From Sipunculus nudus (lineage: Eukaryota > Annelida > Sipuncula > Golfingiida > Sipunculidae): a DNA stretch of 64,000 nt. The DNA lies in NCBI GenBank assembly GCA_026874595.1, contig CM049319.1, positions 20,451,601-20,515,600 of the forward strand. Reading direction: 5' to 3'. Below are positions 22,210-33,378 of this stretch, one piece after another. Both the position numbers and the translations under genes were made by a program. Position 1 is the first letter of the stretch; every line of letters starts with the position of its first letter. The notes below the pieces were generated by a model. The model ran no database searches. It saw nothing but the letters and a program-made list of their open reading frames with translations, and was not told where the DNA came from.

Positions 22210-23145
22210 ACCTAGTACCCAAAGAAGATTTAGAAACTTTCGTACCACCTATTTCGGTGCCGGAACGTTCAAGAACTGTCACAGTAGATTACTGTCGCAT
22301 CGCATATCGTCCTGTTAACAACATGACGTACGGTGGATTAAGAAAGCCCGTACCACTCAGCAACCCAGCCGAAAATTGGAGAGTTTTCGAACGTGAGTAC
22401 AATATTTATATCGTCGCAGGATATAACAACAAAGCTAGTGCTGTCAAGGCAGCAATCCTCCTGAATTTGACCGGACCTGAGGCAATTGAACGTGAGCAAG
22501 CGTTTGTGTATCCGCCTGCTAGACAAAACCCCGATGGTGAAGACGGAGATCTGCTACCAGCCTAGTCTAGAGATGACCCAGATTGTCTCATGCGCAAATT
22601 TAGAGAACTCTGCAACCCTCTCACGAATGTCATACTTGACATACAGAGACATTAGTTTAATTCTCGTTTCCAACAGCCTGGAGAGTCGTACCAGACAGAT
22701 CTACGTAACCGAGCCACAGTATGGCCAATTGATGAACTAATACGTGATTGTATAGTTACTGGTATCTCTAAAAACAGTGTACGTAAAAGTCTTCTTCGTT
22801 AATGTGAATTAACGCAACCCAAAGCCATACATATATGTCAAATAATGAACTGTCAGATGTAGATGCTAAACTTATCCATAATAGGTAGGAAAAAGTACAT
22901 GTGGTGAAAACTGGGCCCTGTAAACAGTGACAGTAAATTCCAACGGAAACCAAGGAGAAATTTCAATCACAAACAAAAGCAGCAACATATTAGGTCATCA
23001 GCCCAGTAATCAGTCCTCAAGTCATAGGTGTGACAGGTGTGGCCGTAGCTATTCTAATAAACCAAGCATATCCATCTTATGGTCAACAGTACCACAAGTG
23101 CAATAAATGGAATCACTATGCACATTTGTGTAGGTCTCACAAACA
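22210..23145 (+). pseudogene. gag pseudogene with zinc-knuckle remnants
   Basis: The first frame (to 22565) holds NPAENWRVFEREYNIYIVAG and KAAILLNLTGPEAIE, matching the capsid-like W-x2-F...Y...G pattern of Mag gag. After a frameshift, FNSRFQQPGESYQTDLRN (about 22654-22707) matches the conserved F-x-x-R-x-Q-x2-GE block. Downstream, CDRCGRSYSN (about 23036) and YHKCNKWNHYAHLC (about 23090) look like two CCHC knuckles with lost cysteines. Gag would have packaged the RNA into virus-like particles. Several stops and frameshifts make it non-functional. Confidence 0.8.
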
Positions 23146-23245
23146 AACGTACCGTACACAGTAATGGCAAACTGTCGGCGAAATTACAGAAGAACCATTG
23201 CTACCACAGACACTTTGCATCTTGATATCTCACCAGTAGTGAGAT

Positions 23246-23700
23246 CATGAGAACAGTTCCAGTCGCGATAAGAGACAAGCTGAAGCAAGAGCTAGACACA
23301 ATGGTCCCTGAAGGGATCATAGCCCCAGTTACACAGCCAACAGGTTAGGTGTCGGCTATGGTAGTTTTATATAGCAGTTTCCAGATGCCAAATACTATAG
23401 TACTGGACGCTAAACAGGCATTTTACAAAAATCCGCTGGAAGATCAATCCTCATATCAAACTACGTTTGCGACCCCCTTTGGAAGGTAGCGCTACCTACG
23501 CATGCCTAAGGGAATCAGCTCAGCCCCAGAAGTGTACCAGCAGGTAATAGACAGTATGATGACCAACCAAACTTGTTCAGTGATCATGGACGATATAATC
23601 ATCAAGGGCAGAGATAGCACATTACATGATGAGAACCTTGTAAGAGTTTCGAACAGAATTCGTGAGATAAACCTGAAGCTGTCGCTCCACAAAGTATAAT
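23246..23700 (+). pseudogene. pol pseudogene: reverse transcriptase
   Basis: Fragments follow the Gypsy RT order: KLKQELDTMVPEGIIAPVTQ, a deletion, VLDAKQAFYKNPLED (motif A aspartate kept), TTFATPFG, LRMPKGISSAPEVYQQV, and the catalytic VIMDDIIIKG (Asp-Asp at 23589-23594; family usually has Y/I-x-DD). The fingers segment that normally lies between VSAMVV and motif A is mostly gone, and stops interrupt the rest. It copied the RNA genome to DNA when intact. Confidence 0.88.
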
Positions 23701-24225
23701 ACACGCAAAAATCCGTTACTAGAATACATCGTAACTGACGGTGAAGTCAAACCAGAGCCCACAAAGGTCAAGAAATGGCAAATCCTTAAAATACAGCAGA
23801 TCTACTCAGATTTATGGGTATGGTGAAATACCTCACCAAATTTGTTCCAAACCTCAGTGAACGCGCTGCAGCATTAAACGAACTTCTAGGCAAAGATCGA
23901 GAATGGCAGTGGGATGCCCCGCAAGGACAAGCCTTCGAATCAGTGAAACAAGGCATAGCAGATGCCACATCCCTCGCATACTATGATGTACAGAAAGAAG
24001 TCACGCAAACTTGTGATGCATTTAAGGGCGGCTTAGGTGTAGCTTGCTTACAAGAAGGCAAACCAGTAGCATTCACTTCGCGAGCACTGACTGACTCTGA
24101 AACTCATTATGCCCATATAGAGTAAGCACTTCTTGCTAGTGTCTTCCCCTGCACCAAATTCCACCATTTTATGTATGGAAAAACTGTGACAATTGAAGTG
24201 ATCACCAACCATCGGTATCAGTCGT
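23701..24225 (+). pseudogene. pol pseudogene: RNase H domain
   Basis: RFMGMVKYLTKFVPNLSERA (about 23810-23870) is the RT connection. CDAFKGGLGVACLQEGKPVA, FTSRALTDSETHYAHIE and ALLASVFPCTKFHHFMYGK follow; these match the RNase H blocks D-x-S-x2-G-x-G, SR-x-L-x3-E-x2-Y and the YG hairpin. The first Asp and the Glu are kept. A stop replaces Lys after YAHIE at 24122, and frameshifts follow. Confidence 0.85.
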
Positions 24226-24419
24226 GAAAGAAACACTTTCAGCAGCTCCTGCAAGATAGCAGCGCGTTGTTCAAACTACAGATATACCAATCCCACTTGT
24301 TTACAAGAAAGGCAAAGAACTCCTGATCGCAGACACATTGTCCAGAGCATATGTCGCAAATGCAATATCAGCAGAGCAGGATCTGGATGATTACGACGTA
24401 CTTACGGTGCTACCTGTCT

Positions 24420-25150
24420 CCAGGAGTAAACTCGTACAACTCAAACAAGTAATCGCAGATCATGAACACATGCAGAAATGCTACAGCAAGCTATAACCGA
24501 AGGATGGAAAGCAAGCCATAGATCTGATTCAGTCATCGGCAAATACTTTTCATTTCGCGATGAGCTTATTGTTGATGATGACATCATTCCTAAAGGACAG
24601 AAAATCATTGTGCCAACAAAACTTCAGCAAACTATGTCAAACAAGCTCATGGAGCACACTTAGGCCTTGAAGCAACAAAGCGCCCAGCACGAGATGTGCT
24701 ATTCCAGTTAACAATGAACCTAAACATAGAAACTCTTGTGAAGTCTTGCAGTGTTTGTCAGAGCCTATAATCACATCAACAGAGAGAACTGCTAATGTCA
24801 TACCCGACACCAAGCAGGCCTTGGTAAATAGTATGCAATGACTTGTTCGAATGGCGTTCTCAGACCTATATGTTAACAGTAGACTCATACTCTGAGTGGT
24901 TTGAGATAAACCGCTTAGCTATAGCATCTGCAAAGACTATCATTCAGAAGCTACAAGTGCTCTTTTCAAGGTTTAGTATACCAGATTTACTAATATCAGA
25001 CCCAGGACCACAATACATCCCAAAGGACTTCAAAGCTTTCGCCTGAAAATGGGACCTCAAACATGTCATGAGCAGTCATAACTTTCACTCTATCAACAGT
25101 TTAGCAGAAAAAGCTGTCCATACTGCTAAACTTTTGTTCGAAACATCAGC
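24420..25150 (+). pseudogene. pol pseudogene: integrase (zinc-binding and catalytic core)
   Basis: HGAHLGLEATKRPARDVLF with NIETLVKSCSVCQ (24649-24770) is the HHCC zinc-binding domain. The catalytic core reads TVDSYSEWFEINRLA, FSRFSIPDLLISDPGPQYI and, after a stop at 25045, SLAEKAVHTAK. The three acidic residues of the DDE triad are all present (D in TVDSYS, D in SDPGPQ, E in AEKAV). The usual SDNGPQ is SDPGPQ here. Frameshifts and stops disable the gene. Confidence 0.88.
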
Positions 25151-25249
25151 AAGGGATGGAACAGGGTTCTATCTCAATTTGCTCAACAGTAGAAACACCC
25201 CGCGTGATGATATTCTCTGATCGCCAGCTCAACGTAACTTGTCGCGCTG

Positions 25250-25745
25250 AACCAAATCATCCATACCGACATCGAACTCGCTTCTGAAGCCGAAGTTAAT
25301 CAACCCAGCAGCAGTCACACGAAGGTTGACAGAGCTCAGAGAGCAACAAAAAGATTCCGTAGACAAAAGCGCTTAACCGATTGGACCACTAAAACCTGGT
25401 GACACAACAGACCAGTTGTGTTTGTTTAAAACGCAGAACTGCCACGCTCGTATTAAGTCGACTCTCGATGACTACTTATATCGCAGAAACCGGCAGCATC
25501 TGTTGAAGGTATCACGACCACCTGAATTAGCAGACCAACACGCTGTTAATCAGAGCACAGCTTCTCAGTTATCTGCAGCGCAAACAACTTTCTCTTCATC
25601 TGACCAGCTTCCTGATGATTCGTCCCTGGTGTCTCCCACAGCAACTCCACCCCCTTACGCTACCAATCTCTCAACACCAGCAACCACTATTACTAGAAGC
25701 GGCGGGTCTATTGTACCACCCTGGAGATACCGTGATAACATGTAA
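25250..25745 (+). pseudogene. pol C-terminal tail remnant
   Basis: The frame 25416-25745 ends the pol region with a Ser/Thr/Pro-rich tail (includes TATPPPYATNLS and SGGSIVPPWRYRDNM). Such a tail is typical of the integrase C-terminus in Mag-type elements, where the final R-R-S-x-R-x2-R-PP-x-R-Y motif is often seen; here TRSGGSIVPPWRY is a degraded form. Confidence 0.55.
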
Positions 25746-26283
25746 TATTTACATAAACTTAAGATATGGTATTCTTAGGACTCAGCCTTAAGTGACAATT
25801 TTCACTATTTTGCATGACTTAACCAGTAATTTGAACTGTTTGAAGATTTTCATAATAATACATTATTTCTTTAATTTAGTACTATTACCATGAGCACATT
25901 TCAATCTCAGAGAAAACTAGGGGAAAAAAATGTAAATAATTTTCAGATTAGTTTTTAACATCATATCACTCTAAAAATTTAATGACTAAAAAGACTAAAA
26001 AGACGTTAAAATTGTTACAAACAAGCAAGCAGCAACAACAGAAGTAGTATAAAGGACAAGACAGTCTAATATTTATTTAAGATACTGAGAAAACATATAT
26101 ATCACATAATGTGGTAATCGAGTACTTGTTTGTATGGTAATTTTCTCTTACCCCACTGTATGCTGTACTTTCAATTAAAATAAAAAATATCATAAAAGTA
26201 AGACACGTTTGTTTATTTACCAAGTCAACATCAGATTCTTAACAGATAGTAATTTCATGTTACAAGATCATTTGTTTTTATGT
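25746..26283 (+). other. AT-rich tail between pol and the polypurine tract
   Basis: No gene seen. Probably the 3' untranslated part of the retrotransposon, or later insertions into it. Confidence 0.4.
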
Positions 26284-26294
26284 AAAGGGAAGAA
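26284..26294 (+). other. Polypurine tract of the Gypsy element
   Basis: AAAGGGAAGAA directly abuts the TG of the 3' LTR. It would have primed plus-strand DNA synthesis. Confidence 0.8.
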
Positions 26295-26429
26295 TGTAAT
26301 GAGCATAACTCTTGTCACCAAACGTCAGCACCATATGGTCAGAAGGATGCTGAGCCTCGCTCTGGGATACACATAAGATGTAACCGCATGGCGGTCTCAC
26401 GATGTCTTTGAATAAATCCGTTTGAGCTG
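26295..26429 (+). repeat. 3' LTR of the Gypsy element, truncated
   Basis: Starts TGTAATGAGCATAACTC and matches the 5' LTR up to about TTTGAGCTGACTG. The last ~35 bp of the LTR are missing; a different interspersed repeat begins there. AATAAA at 26411-26416 would serve as the polyadenylation signal. LTR divergence indicates an old insertion. Confidence 0.88.
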
Positions 26430-27075
26430 ACTGAAAGTCATCTGAGCTAAAGCGATCACTCCTTGTCCGTCGGCCGTCTGTCCGCCGTGCCGTCTGTCTG
26501 TCCGTCCGTTAACAGGGCACAAATCGTAACCACTAGACCTAAAATCTTCTAACTTTACATCTAGGAAGGTCTATGAAAAATGTCCTTGGAAACCTAAAAT
26601 CAGGTCTGTGTTATCCATATCCTTTGAGCGATGGAGCTCGAAAGTACCCCCAGAATAATTATTTGATTTTGATCAAATTTGATTCAAAACCTTCAGTTTC
26701 TAAACAACTAATGCATTGATCACCATGATTCTGTGCATGCATATTTATCATCGAGTGTTTCATCAGTTTCTGCAGATTGGTGTCGCCACCTTGATTTTTT
26801 TTTAATTCTTACGTATTCCCTCCCCCCCCCCTTTTTTTTTTAAACCTTTAAAGATGTGTTCGTCTGTTAACAGGGCACAAATCTTAACCATTAGACCTAG
26901 AAACTTCTTGATAACCAGGGAGGTCCATGAAAAACTCTATGTAAACCTAATATTAGGTCTCTGTAACCCATATCCTTCGAGCTATGGGACGCAGAAATAC
27001 CAACCATAATACTTAAAAAAGTTTATACAAAAGCACCAGTATCTGAACCACTTATGCATTAAATGCATTAAAAGG
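26430..27075 (+). repeat. Two-unit dispersed repeat, plus-strand copy (pair with 10575-10960)
   Basis: Starts GTCATCTGAGCTAAAGCGATC and a CCGTCTGTC-rich stretch, then two units. Each has GTTAACAGGGCACAAATC(G/T)TAACCA, TAGACCTA, AGGTC(T/C)ATGAAAAA, AACCTAA(A/T)AT(C/T)AGGTCT and CCATATCCTT(T/C)GAGC. Units start near 26507 and 26867. CTAATGCATTGATCACCATG is shared with the minus-strand copy near 10.76 kb. Confidence 0.85.
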
Positions 27076-27397
27076 GAACATTACGCTTTTTTAACCAAGA
27101 AAAGTGAATGAAACTTGGACTTTAAGTAATACGTGTCAGTACACGGGAAATTTAGTTAGTTTAACAGGTGACCTCAGGTATTTAAACTGTACTGGAACAT
27201 GTACGAGAGGTGACCTGTTTGGAAATGCCATGTTTGGGTATCCAGTGATCCTCCTCTTGGGGTCATTGGCTATTTAAACGGACATTATCAAATGGTCAGT
27301 GAAAAAAGATCAATCCGGGAAAAAGAATCCACGCCACCTTGAACCAGTAGAGCCAGGCTGGACACATGTAACCATGTTCCCGTATAAAACATCATCA

Positions 27398-27402
<5 letters not shown>
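27076..27402. other. Non-coding stretch, nothing recognised
   Basis: No gene, RNA or repeat family recognised. Confidence 0.4.
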
Positions 27403-27465
<63 letters not shown>

Positions 27466-27600
27466 GCCCGTTTGCGGATCTGGCCCATCTGCCGATGGGC
27501 TTGGCCCATATGAGGATCCGTTATTATCCCAATAACGGATTTGATACCATGCACTTTCTGGCCCATTGTCAGATGGGCTTGGCCGAATAACCGATTTTAG
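27403..27600 (+). repeat. (TA)n tract plus GATGGGC repeat unit, copy 1 (inverted pair with 29285-29440)
   Basis: About 58 bp of TA is followed by TTGGAGCCCGTTTGCGGATC, then the small palindrome GCCCATCTGCCGATGGGC and CATATGAGGATCCGTTATT. The same unit is inverted at 29290-29359, again with a (TA)n tract at the TTGGAG end. Related phrases (CCCATTGTCAGATGGGCTTG, CCAATAACGGAT) follow to 27600. Confidence 0.85.
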
Positions 27601-28941
27601 TTTTTGGTAGTAATACTTCATTATTTTATTATCTTGATGACTTTTGAACTCGGACAAACTTTTCTCAGAACTTAAATATGTTAATTGAAACATAAATCAC
27701 TATCACAGACTTACATCAATAATTTTATCATCAAACTTACACAGGTGTGCATAGAAAACTACATAGATGTGCATTCAGTGTTACAATACCCTATTTAATA
27801 ACTTTTTACACACAATTCTTAATTAGTTTTCATTGCATTCGCGTGTATTTGGAGTTTAATGAGGTTCACTTTTTACCAAAGAGTAATTACAGCTGTTGCG
27901 AAAAAAATCACACATACATTACCATATAGATGTGACTAGGGTGGTCGTAATACACGAGTGGTCTTATAAGAGAGATGGTCTCTCAGACAGGTTCAACTGT
28001 ATTTTCCAAATACTTATTTAGGGTTTTTATTAAGATTTAATAAATGATGATGTAACTTCATTGTTCGTGTAACGTTCGTTAGATATAAGGCAAACATAAA
28101 GAATGTTCTTATTTCGTTGCGATGTTTAAAATGTTTTGAAAAAAATGATAGACCAGAACAAAAAGGTTTTATGGTTTTCTGATAAGCCCCTTTTTTATAT
28201 AAAATGAAATTGCTTGATCACTTTTATCCATCAGGCCTTCCAACCTTTTCGTAGTCTGTCGGTTAATTAGGGTTGCTGTTGAAATATATGAGTTAGGTCG
28301 TGCTTGTAGAAATTAAGATTAACTCGTTTCAAAGAGGAAATTGGTCAATGCGACCTGATGTCTGTCATATGTTAGTCGTAAACACCGTTTTGAAATTACT
28401 ACTCTTTTAGGTGGTCATGTTGCTGTATTAGCTATTAGTTAACATGTTTTGCTATTAGTAAACATTTTAATGAGCATATCAGTCACAGGTACACGTACGT
28501 CCATAATAGATACTTATACAATGGATGTGTGTCTCTGACGTGCAAGATCGGTGGCGCCATCTGTATTTGTTCTTTTATCAACATTCCTGCCACATTGATT
28601 GAGCTGATTGATACCCATTCTCCCAACCCCGTATTCCTGGCGGATGTATAGGGCATTGCTGTTAAGGGTATTTATGAACTTGAAACCGTTAAGTAAGACT
28701 ACAGATCTCAGAACTATATAAAAAATACAGGTGGCGCCACTTATATTTGTAACTGTTTATGTATGTTGGAATTTATCTAAGCCAAATGATCAAATATATT
28801 TCATATATGATTATGGATAATATGTTGGCAATTGTGCAGTGTTTTGAAACTTTAGATTCTGTAGACCAATATATGAGATTAATTTATTAACTTCACTATT
28901 AAAGAAGTCACTTTATGGAGCCAATGGTAACACTAGTTAGT
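27601..28941. other. Non-coding stretch, nothing recognised
   Basis: AT-rich DNA without a supported gene. Two GGTGGCGCCA phrases with similar flanks (about 28550 and 28731) hint at a local duplication of about 180 bp spacing. Confidence 0.4.
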
Positions 28942-29010
28942 CTTTGTAATGTGAATGTGATCAAGATTATATATAAATATATATAAATATGCTTGATCAC
29001 ATTCGCAAAG
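28942..29010. repeat. Foldback hairpin, 13-bp perfect core stem
   Basis: GAATGTGATCAAG (28953-28965) is the exact reverse complement of CTTGATCACATTC (28992-29004), with an outer CTTTG/CAAAG extension after a small bulge. The 26-nt loop is AT-rich (TATATAAATATATATAAATA). The total size of about 69 nt is in the range of a small foldback element or a pre-miRNA-like hairpin. Confidence 0.8.
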
Positions 29011-29140
29011 CCTTTAGAATAGGCCATAGCAAATGATCTCAATAAGAGGACATTGTAAGTGCAAATATTATGAAACAATGCATCCAATCAATCGAATATA
29101 AAAAAAAATGATCGATATAATCGACTATTTGGCGCACAAC

Positions 29141-29145
29141 TAATA

Positions 29146-29217
<72 letters not shown>
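29141..29217. repeat. (TA)n microsatellite
   Basis: About 75 bp of alternating TA, with one ATGTAT interruption near the start. Confidence 0.95.
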
Positions 29218-29218
<1 letters not shown>

Positions 29219-29284
29219 CCTGTTTATTGAAGTACTTTTTTTGTAGTTTGTAAAACAAGTCTGTTCTATTTAATCCTCTGCAGA

Positions 29285-29367
29285 TGGGCAGCCCAATAAC
29301 GGATCCTCATATAGGCCAAGCCCATCGGCAGATGGGGCAGATCCGCAAACGGGCTCCAATATATATG

Positions 29368-29438
<71 letters not shown>

Positions 29439-29440
29439 CG
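29285..29440 (-). repeat. GATGGGC repeat unit plus (TA)n tract, copy 2 (inverted)
   Basis: Reverse complement of 27461-27530, followed by (TA)n at 29359-29436 and then by GCGCGCCATCTTCTCATC. Further GGCCCAT/CCCAATAACCGAT phrases continue to about 29660, so the family extends beyond the core. Confidence 0.85.
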
Positions 29441-29660
29441 CGCCATCTTCTCATCTGGCCCATCTGAAGATTCGTCCGACCAAAAAAACCGATATACCCA
29501 CTAATCAACTACATGTTTGTCTAGTAATCACGTTTGGAAATGTCGACTTAGGTTTGACCCAATAACCGATATCGCGAATTGATTCGGACCCATCCTAAGA
29601 TGGATCAGGCCCATAACAGATCAACAATATCAACTTGGGACAGGCCCATCTCCCGATGTT

Positions 29661-30482
29661 CATTTACTGATATTGATAAAATTTTATATACGTTTGTTAT
29701 CCTAAAAAAACATACAAATTTTAATCGATTTAAATTTCTTCAAACGAGTAATAACATCAGTGCAGGCCTACACGGTACAGAACCTTTGCAAGTTTTTTAA
29801 CTTTTCACATATCAGCTTTATACTTTCTACATATAATTCTACATCTAACCATATATGAACATTAACTTCAACACAGAAATAAATAAAATCACATGCTAGT
29901 CTTTGTCAAAATTGTGACAGGTTACTCATAACCTGATTTAAGAATTGATCTAAACTATATATGATTTAAGATGCAAGTTCGGATGCCTTAAATTGTGATA
30001 ACATATTAATTCATACACCTAGGGCTAATACAACATATATGAATGCATGCAAAAAAAGTCGCCCATTTTCTCTTCCCATCTCCATATACTCTCTCTCCCT
30101 CTCAATATAATAGACACCCATTTAATTTCATTATGGTTTATTTTCTAAATCACAGATGCTCTCTTTTATTAATACTTCAGTCGATCTGAAAATGGTATAG
30201 GTGTTTATTTGTAGATCGGGTAATCGGTAAAATGTAAAAATATAAGAACTTCGGGGATAAAAATAAACATTTATTAATCACATTTGTACCTGGAGTACCT
30301 TATACTTAATCACATTTACTAAAGGCATTCCTTTACATTTGCCAGGCCTATATTTTTCCTGATAACATAGAAAGCGTTAATATAAAACATTTTAATGACA
30401 TATTCTGCTATATTAATATAACTTATTATCGCATATCTAGATGAAATTCATAGAATTATCATTAGTTCTAATGTCTTTAAAG
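29661..30482. other. Non-coding stretch, nothing recognised
   Basis: AT-rich DNA with no supported feature. Confidence 0.4.
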
Positions 30483-30630
30483 TGTACCTGTACCTGTACC
30501 TAGGTACTTTCTGAAGTACCTGCATTTACCAATAATAGTACCTAGGTACTAGGTACAAAAATGCTGTACCTGTACCTGCACCTGTACCTGACCATTTCAC
30601 AAATACCTGTACCTGTACCTTTCGCAAGTG
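30483..30630 (+). repeat. Degenerate TACCTG hexanucleotide repeat
   Basis: Runs of (TACCTG)n are interspersed with the palindrome ACCTAGGTACTAGGTA and variants. Confidence 0.85.
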
Positions 30631-30736
30631 CCTGTCCCCAGTCCTGTTCATTACATAGTTAAACAACCTATATGGTATTTTTATAGTAACATAAAGAACT
30701 TATCTAACAAGTGACTCTAACTATATAATTAGGCAT

Positions 30737-30762
30737 ACCTATATATATATATATATATATAT
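30737..30762. repeat. (TA)n microsatellite
   Basis: Short alternating TA run. Confidence 0.9.
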
Positions 30763-30804
30763 AATGAATGTATTTTTTTAGTTGTTTTCATATTATATAT
30801 CGTA

Positions 30805-30973
30805 TCCTTAATATCCATGTACGCTCAGCTGAGCCCGTCAAAAGGGCACGCAAAGTTCGATAGTCTTGGTATATTGATTAAAAACCTCGCAATACACATG
30901 CATGTATAGCGCTCAAGCGATACCACAATGTCGATTTCGGGTAAAACATTTCTTGCGTCTTCTATATGGGCAC

Positions 30974-31066
<93 letters not shown>

Positions 31067-31440
31067 ATAATAACAGCTTTTGGAAGGGTCTTTTACTTAT
31101 CTTGATACATAAATTACAAATCGAATAAAATTCGCCGAAGTAAAAAGTGACACTCGATTAACTGATACACAATCAACATTGGTGTTTAAGCACGTTTACC
31201 TGTATATTCGCCGTTAATGCCATGTCATGTGTGCGGGACCATTTTGTCCATATATGCTACACTGACTACTTAAATGCGTGAAAAAAATGTGACGGGTGTT
31301 TACATTTTTATATAGTGACGGATATATTTAATTGTTAGAAGTTTCGTCCCACACTGGCTTTCAATAAAACGACTTGAATCTATATGGGTATTTTGAAGGC
31401 CTCACAAATAAACATGTATATTCACGAGTTTTCTTATCAG
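30805..31440 (+). repeat. Dispersed repeat with internal (TA)n, copy 1 (pair with 44220-44755)
   Basis: Blocks CATGTACGCTCA, GAGCCCG-TCAAA, GCAAAGTTC, ACCTCGCA, ACCAC(A/G)ATGTCGATTTCG, ACAAATCGA, TTCGCCGAAG and AAAAAGTGACACTCGATTAA match the reverse complement of 44220-44755 in order. A (TA)n tract of about 90 bp (30972-31061) is present in this copy only. The right end (31318-31440) also matches 13740-13870. Confidence 0.85.
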
Positions 31441-31492
31441 ATGATTTTTTTTCTAATATTACCTATACTATACGCGCCGAGGCCACTTGTCA

Positions 31493-31496
<4 letters not shown>

Positions 31497-31541
<45 letters not shown>
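31497..31541. repeat. (TA)n microsatellite
   Basis: About 45 bp of alternating TA. Confidence 0.95.
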
Positions 31542-31544
<3 letters not shown>

Positions 31545-33330
31545 AAAAGCTAAAAATAAACAAAGTGGTCACCATATGGAGTTGTTAACCTATATTTTAT
31601 TCTTAAACTCATATATGTTGGCCTCTTTTACAAAACCATGCATGCAAATATCCACTCCTGTATATAGATATACATGTATATATGAATATGGAGAGGAGGG
31701 CTTGGAGAAGTGATATAACATGTTTTTTTATGTTAGTACAATAACATCTTCCCTAAGAATATAGAAAATAAATCAACAAAAAATATTATCATTTGGGTAA
31801 AATTGTCAAGTTTCTCTTATCTTTATGAGACTATATTGGTGCAATTTTGACTCAGCTTGTCAATCAAGTATTTAGATATTTTAGATATATCTGCAGAGAT
31901 ATATACATGTTTCATTTTGTCCTGATATATACGTATTGTTGTGATTTATTCTCTGATAGACAAAGTTCATTATAATAATGCATACTGTACTAAAAAATTG
32001 CATACGTAATTATTGATATCATAAGATTATTAATCTTTATAAATTTACCTTTCAGTTACATACGATTCCCATTTGATTTTAATTTAAATGTTTTCAAAAC
32101 ATTTTTCCATATCCAATTCACTAATTTACATTAATACAGCATATGTTCTGGATTTTCATTTACATTGCACAATACACAAAGAGAAAAAATGTTTGATTTC
32201 AATTTTTATATTTCGATATATGTATAGAATAATGCGATTTAAGAATTTGAAGTTGAATTTTGATGTTTTTTTATTTAAATTATACATTGATAGACATTTG
32301 TCCATCTCTGTGATAAAGTACTAATTCATTTGTAAATTTTTCCTGCAAATAATTTGATGTTTTGCAGAAGACATAATTCTTCTAAGTAATTCATTTTAAA
32401 AGAATTTACATTTTCTTCTTACATATATTACAATTCTGTTTACCGAAAAAATATGGGTGTTCTGGAGAAATCTGTTTCTTTGTAAATTGTTCTTTAGGAA
32501 ACAAGGAAAGAGTCTTTATAAGGGCATTTTAAAACTGTAAGCTTTTTATATCGATTTGTGGTTTATTTTCAATATCCTTAGAAGGTTGTTGACAGATATA
32601 AAAGTTCCATCATTGTCTAGTACATCTCTGACATAAATTATATATTCTTCACACCAAGTTCTAAAATATAAGCATTTTTTATTGATAAAATGTTTGTATT
32701 ACCCCCAATAGTTGTTCCACTGAAGTATCCTTTCTTTTCACTTTATATTTATTAATTGCTTATGCTTCTTTTTAATACTTGGCTATATGTTTCAAAATAT
32801 AAACTGCTTGATTGATACACAGTTTGTATGAAATAACCAGTTAATATGGAGCCTATATATATATTATTGTGCGAAACTGCAAATTATGTTTAAAAATATG
32901 TTTTGATTTTTTTTCTTCATAAATTATTCTGGGTACCCATTCGGCTTTAAATGCGGGTTACCAGCTATTGATATAAATCATTTTTACACCTCCTTCCTCC
33001 ATAACTCTTATTTAAACTGACCTTTATTTTTTTTATATTTTTTACAAATATAATTGTTATAATTATTAATTCTTTTTTATTTAAAGAAACTATATAAGAT
33101 AAATATAGTAGACTTAATTATGTTTTTTAAATGGTTTCTGTGGAGTTTTATCAGACTTGCGTAAGTTACTTTGATTTTGTCAGATTACAATGTTACATAA
33201 ATACTTAGTATACCCCATGTATAGTATTGTTACTCTGTTGACCATGTATCCAGCTGTTCTATTGCTCCCATGCACCAGTAATTTACACTTATCTCTACAG
33301 GTGGCATCTGCATGCGTGCTCATTTATTGG
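31542..33330. other. Very AT-rich non-coding stretch
   Basis: No gene recognised. The frame at 32088-32324 is Ile/Phe/Leu-rich and AT-driven. Confidence 0.45.
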
Positions 33331-33333
33331 AGG

Positions 33334-33378
33334 ATAAGTGAAAGTGAAGGGAATCCCCTTTGAGAGGGAAAGTAAACT
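33334..33378 (+). promoter_or_regulatory. Possible composite IRF/NF-kappaB site
   Basis: AAGTGAAAGTGAA (33336-33348) fits the GAAANNGAAA-type IRF element and is followed without a gap by GGGAATCCCC (33349-33358), a full match to the NF-kappaB consensus GGGRNNYYCC. A second GAAA-type phrase (GGGAAAGT) follows at 33368. The arrangement recalls the PRDIII-I/PRDII module of the vertebrate interferon-beta enhancer. No adjacent gene could be identified, so function is unproven and chance is possible. Confidence 0.3.

Larger units (their letters stand above)
22016..26429 (+). mobile_element. Decayed Mag/SURL/Steamer-type Gypsy LTR retrotransposon
   Basis: A full-length but inactive element of about 4.4 kb. 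In order: 5' LTR, tRNA-Leu-type primer-binding site, gag, zinc knuckle, reverse transcriptase, RNase H, integrase, polypurine tract, 3' LTR. The order RT-RNaseH-IN places it in Ty3/Gypsy. Gag blocks and the short LTR (about 179 bp) fit the Mag lineage, which includes SURL of sea urchins and Steamer of soft-shell clams. Many stops and frameshifts break every gene. Protease and part of the RT fingers are missing. No envelope-like ORF follows integrase. Lineage is inferred from motifs, not from a tree. Confidence 0.93.
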
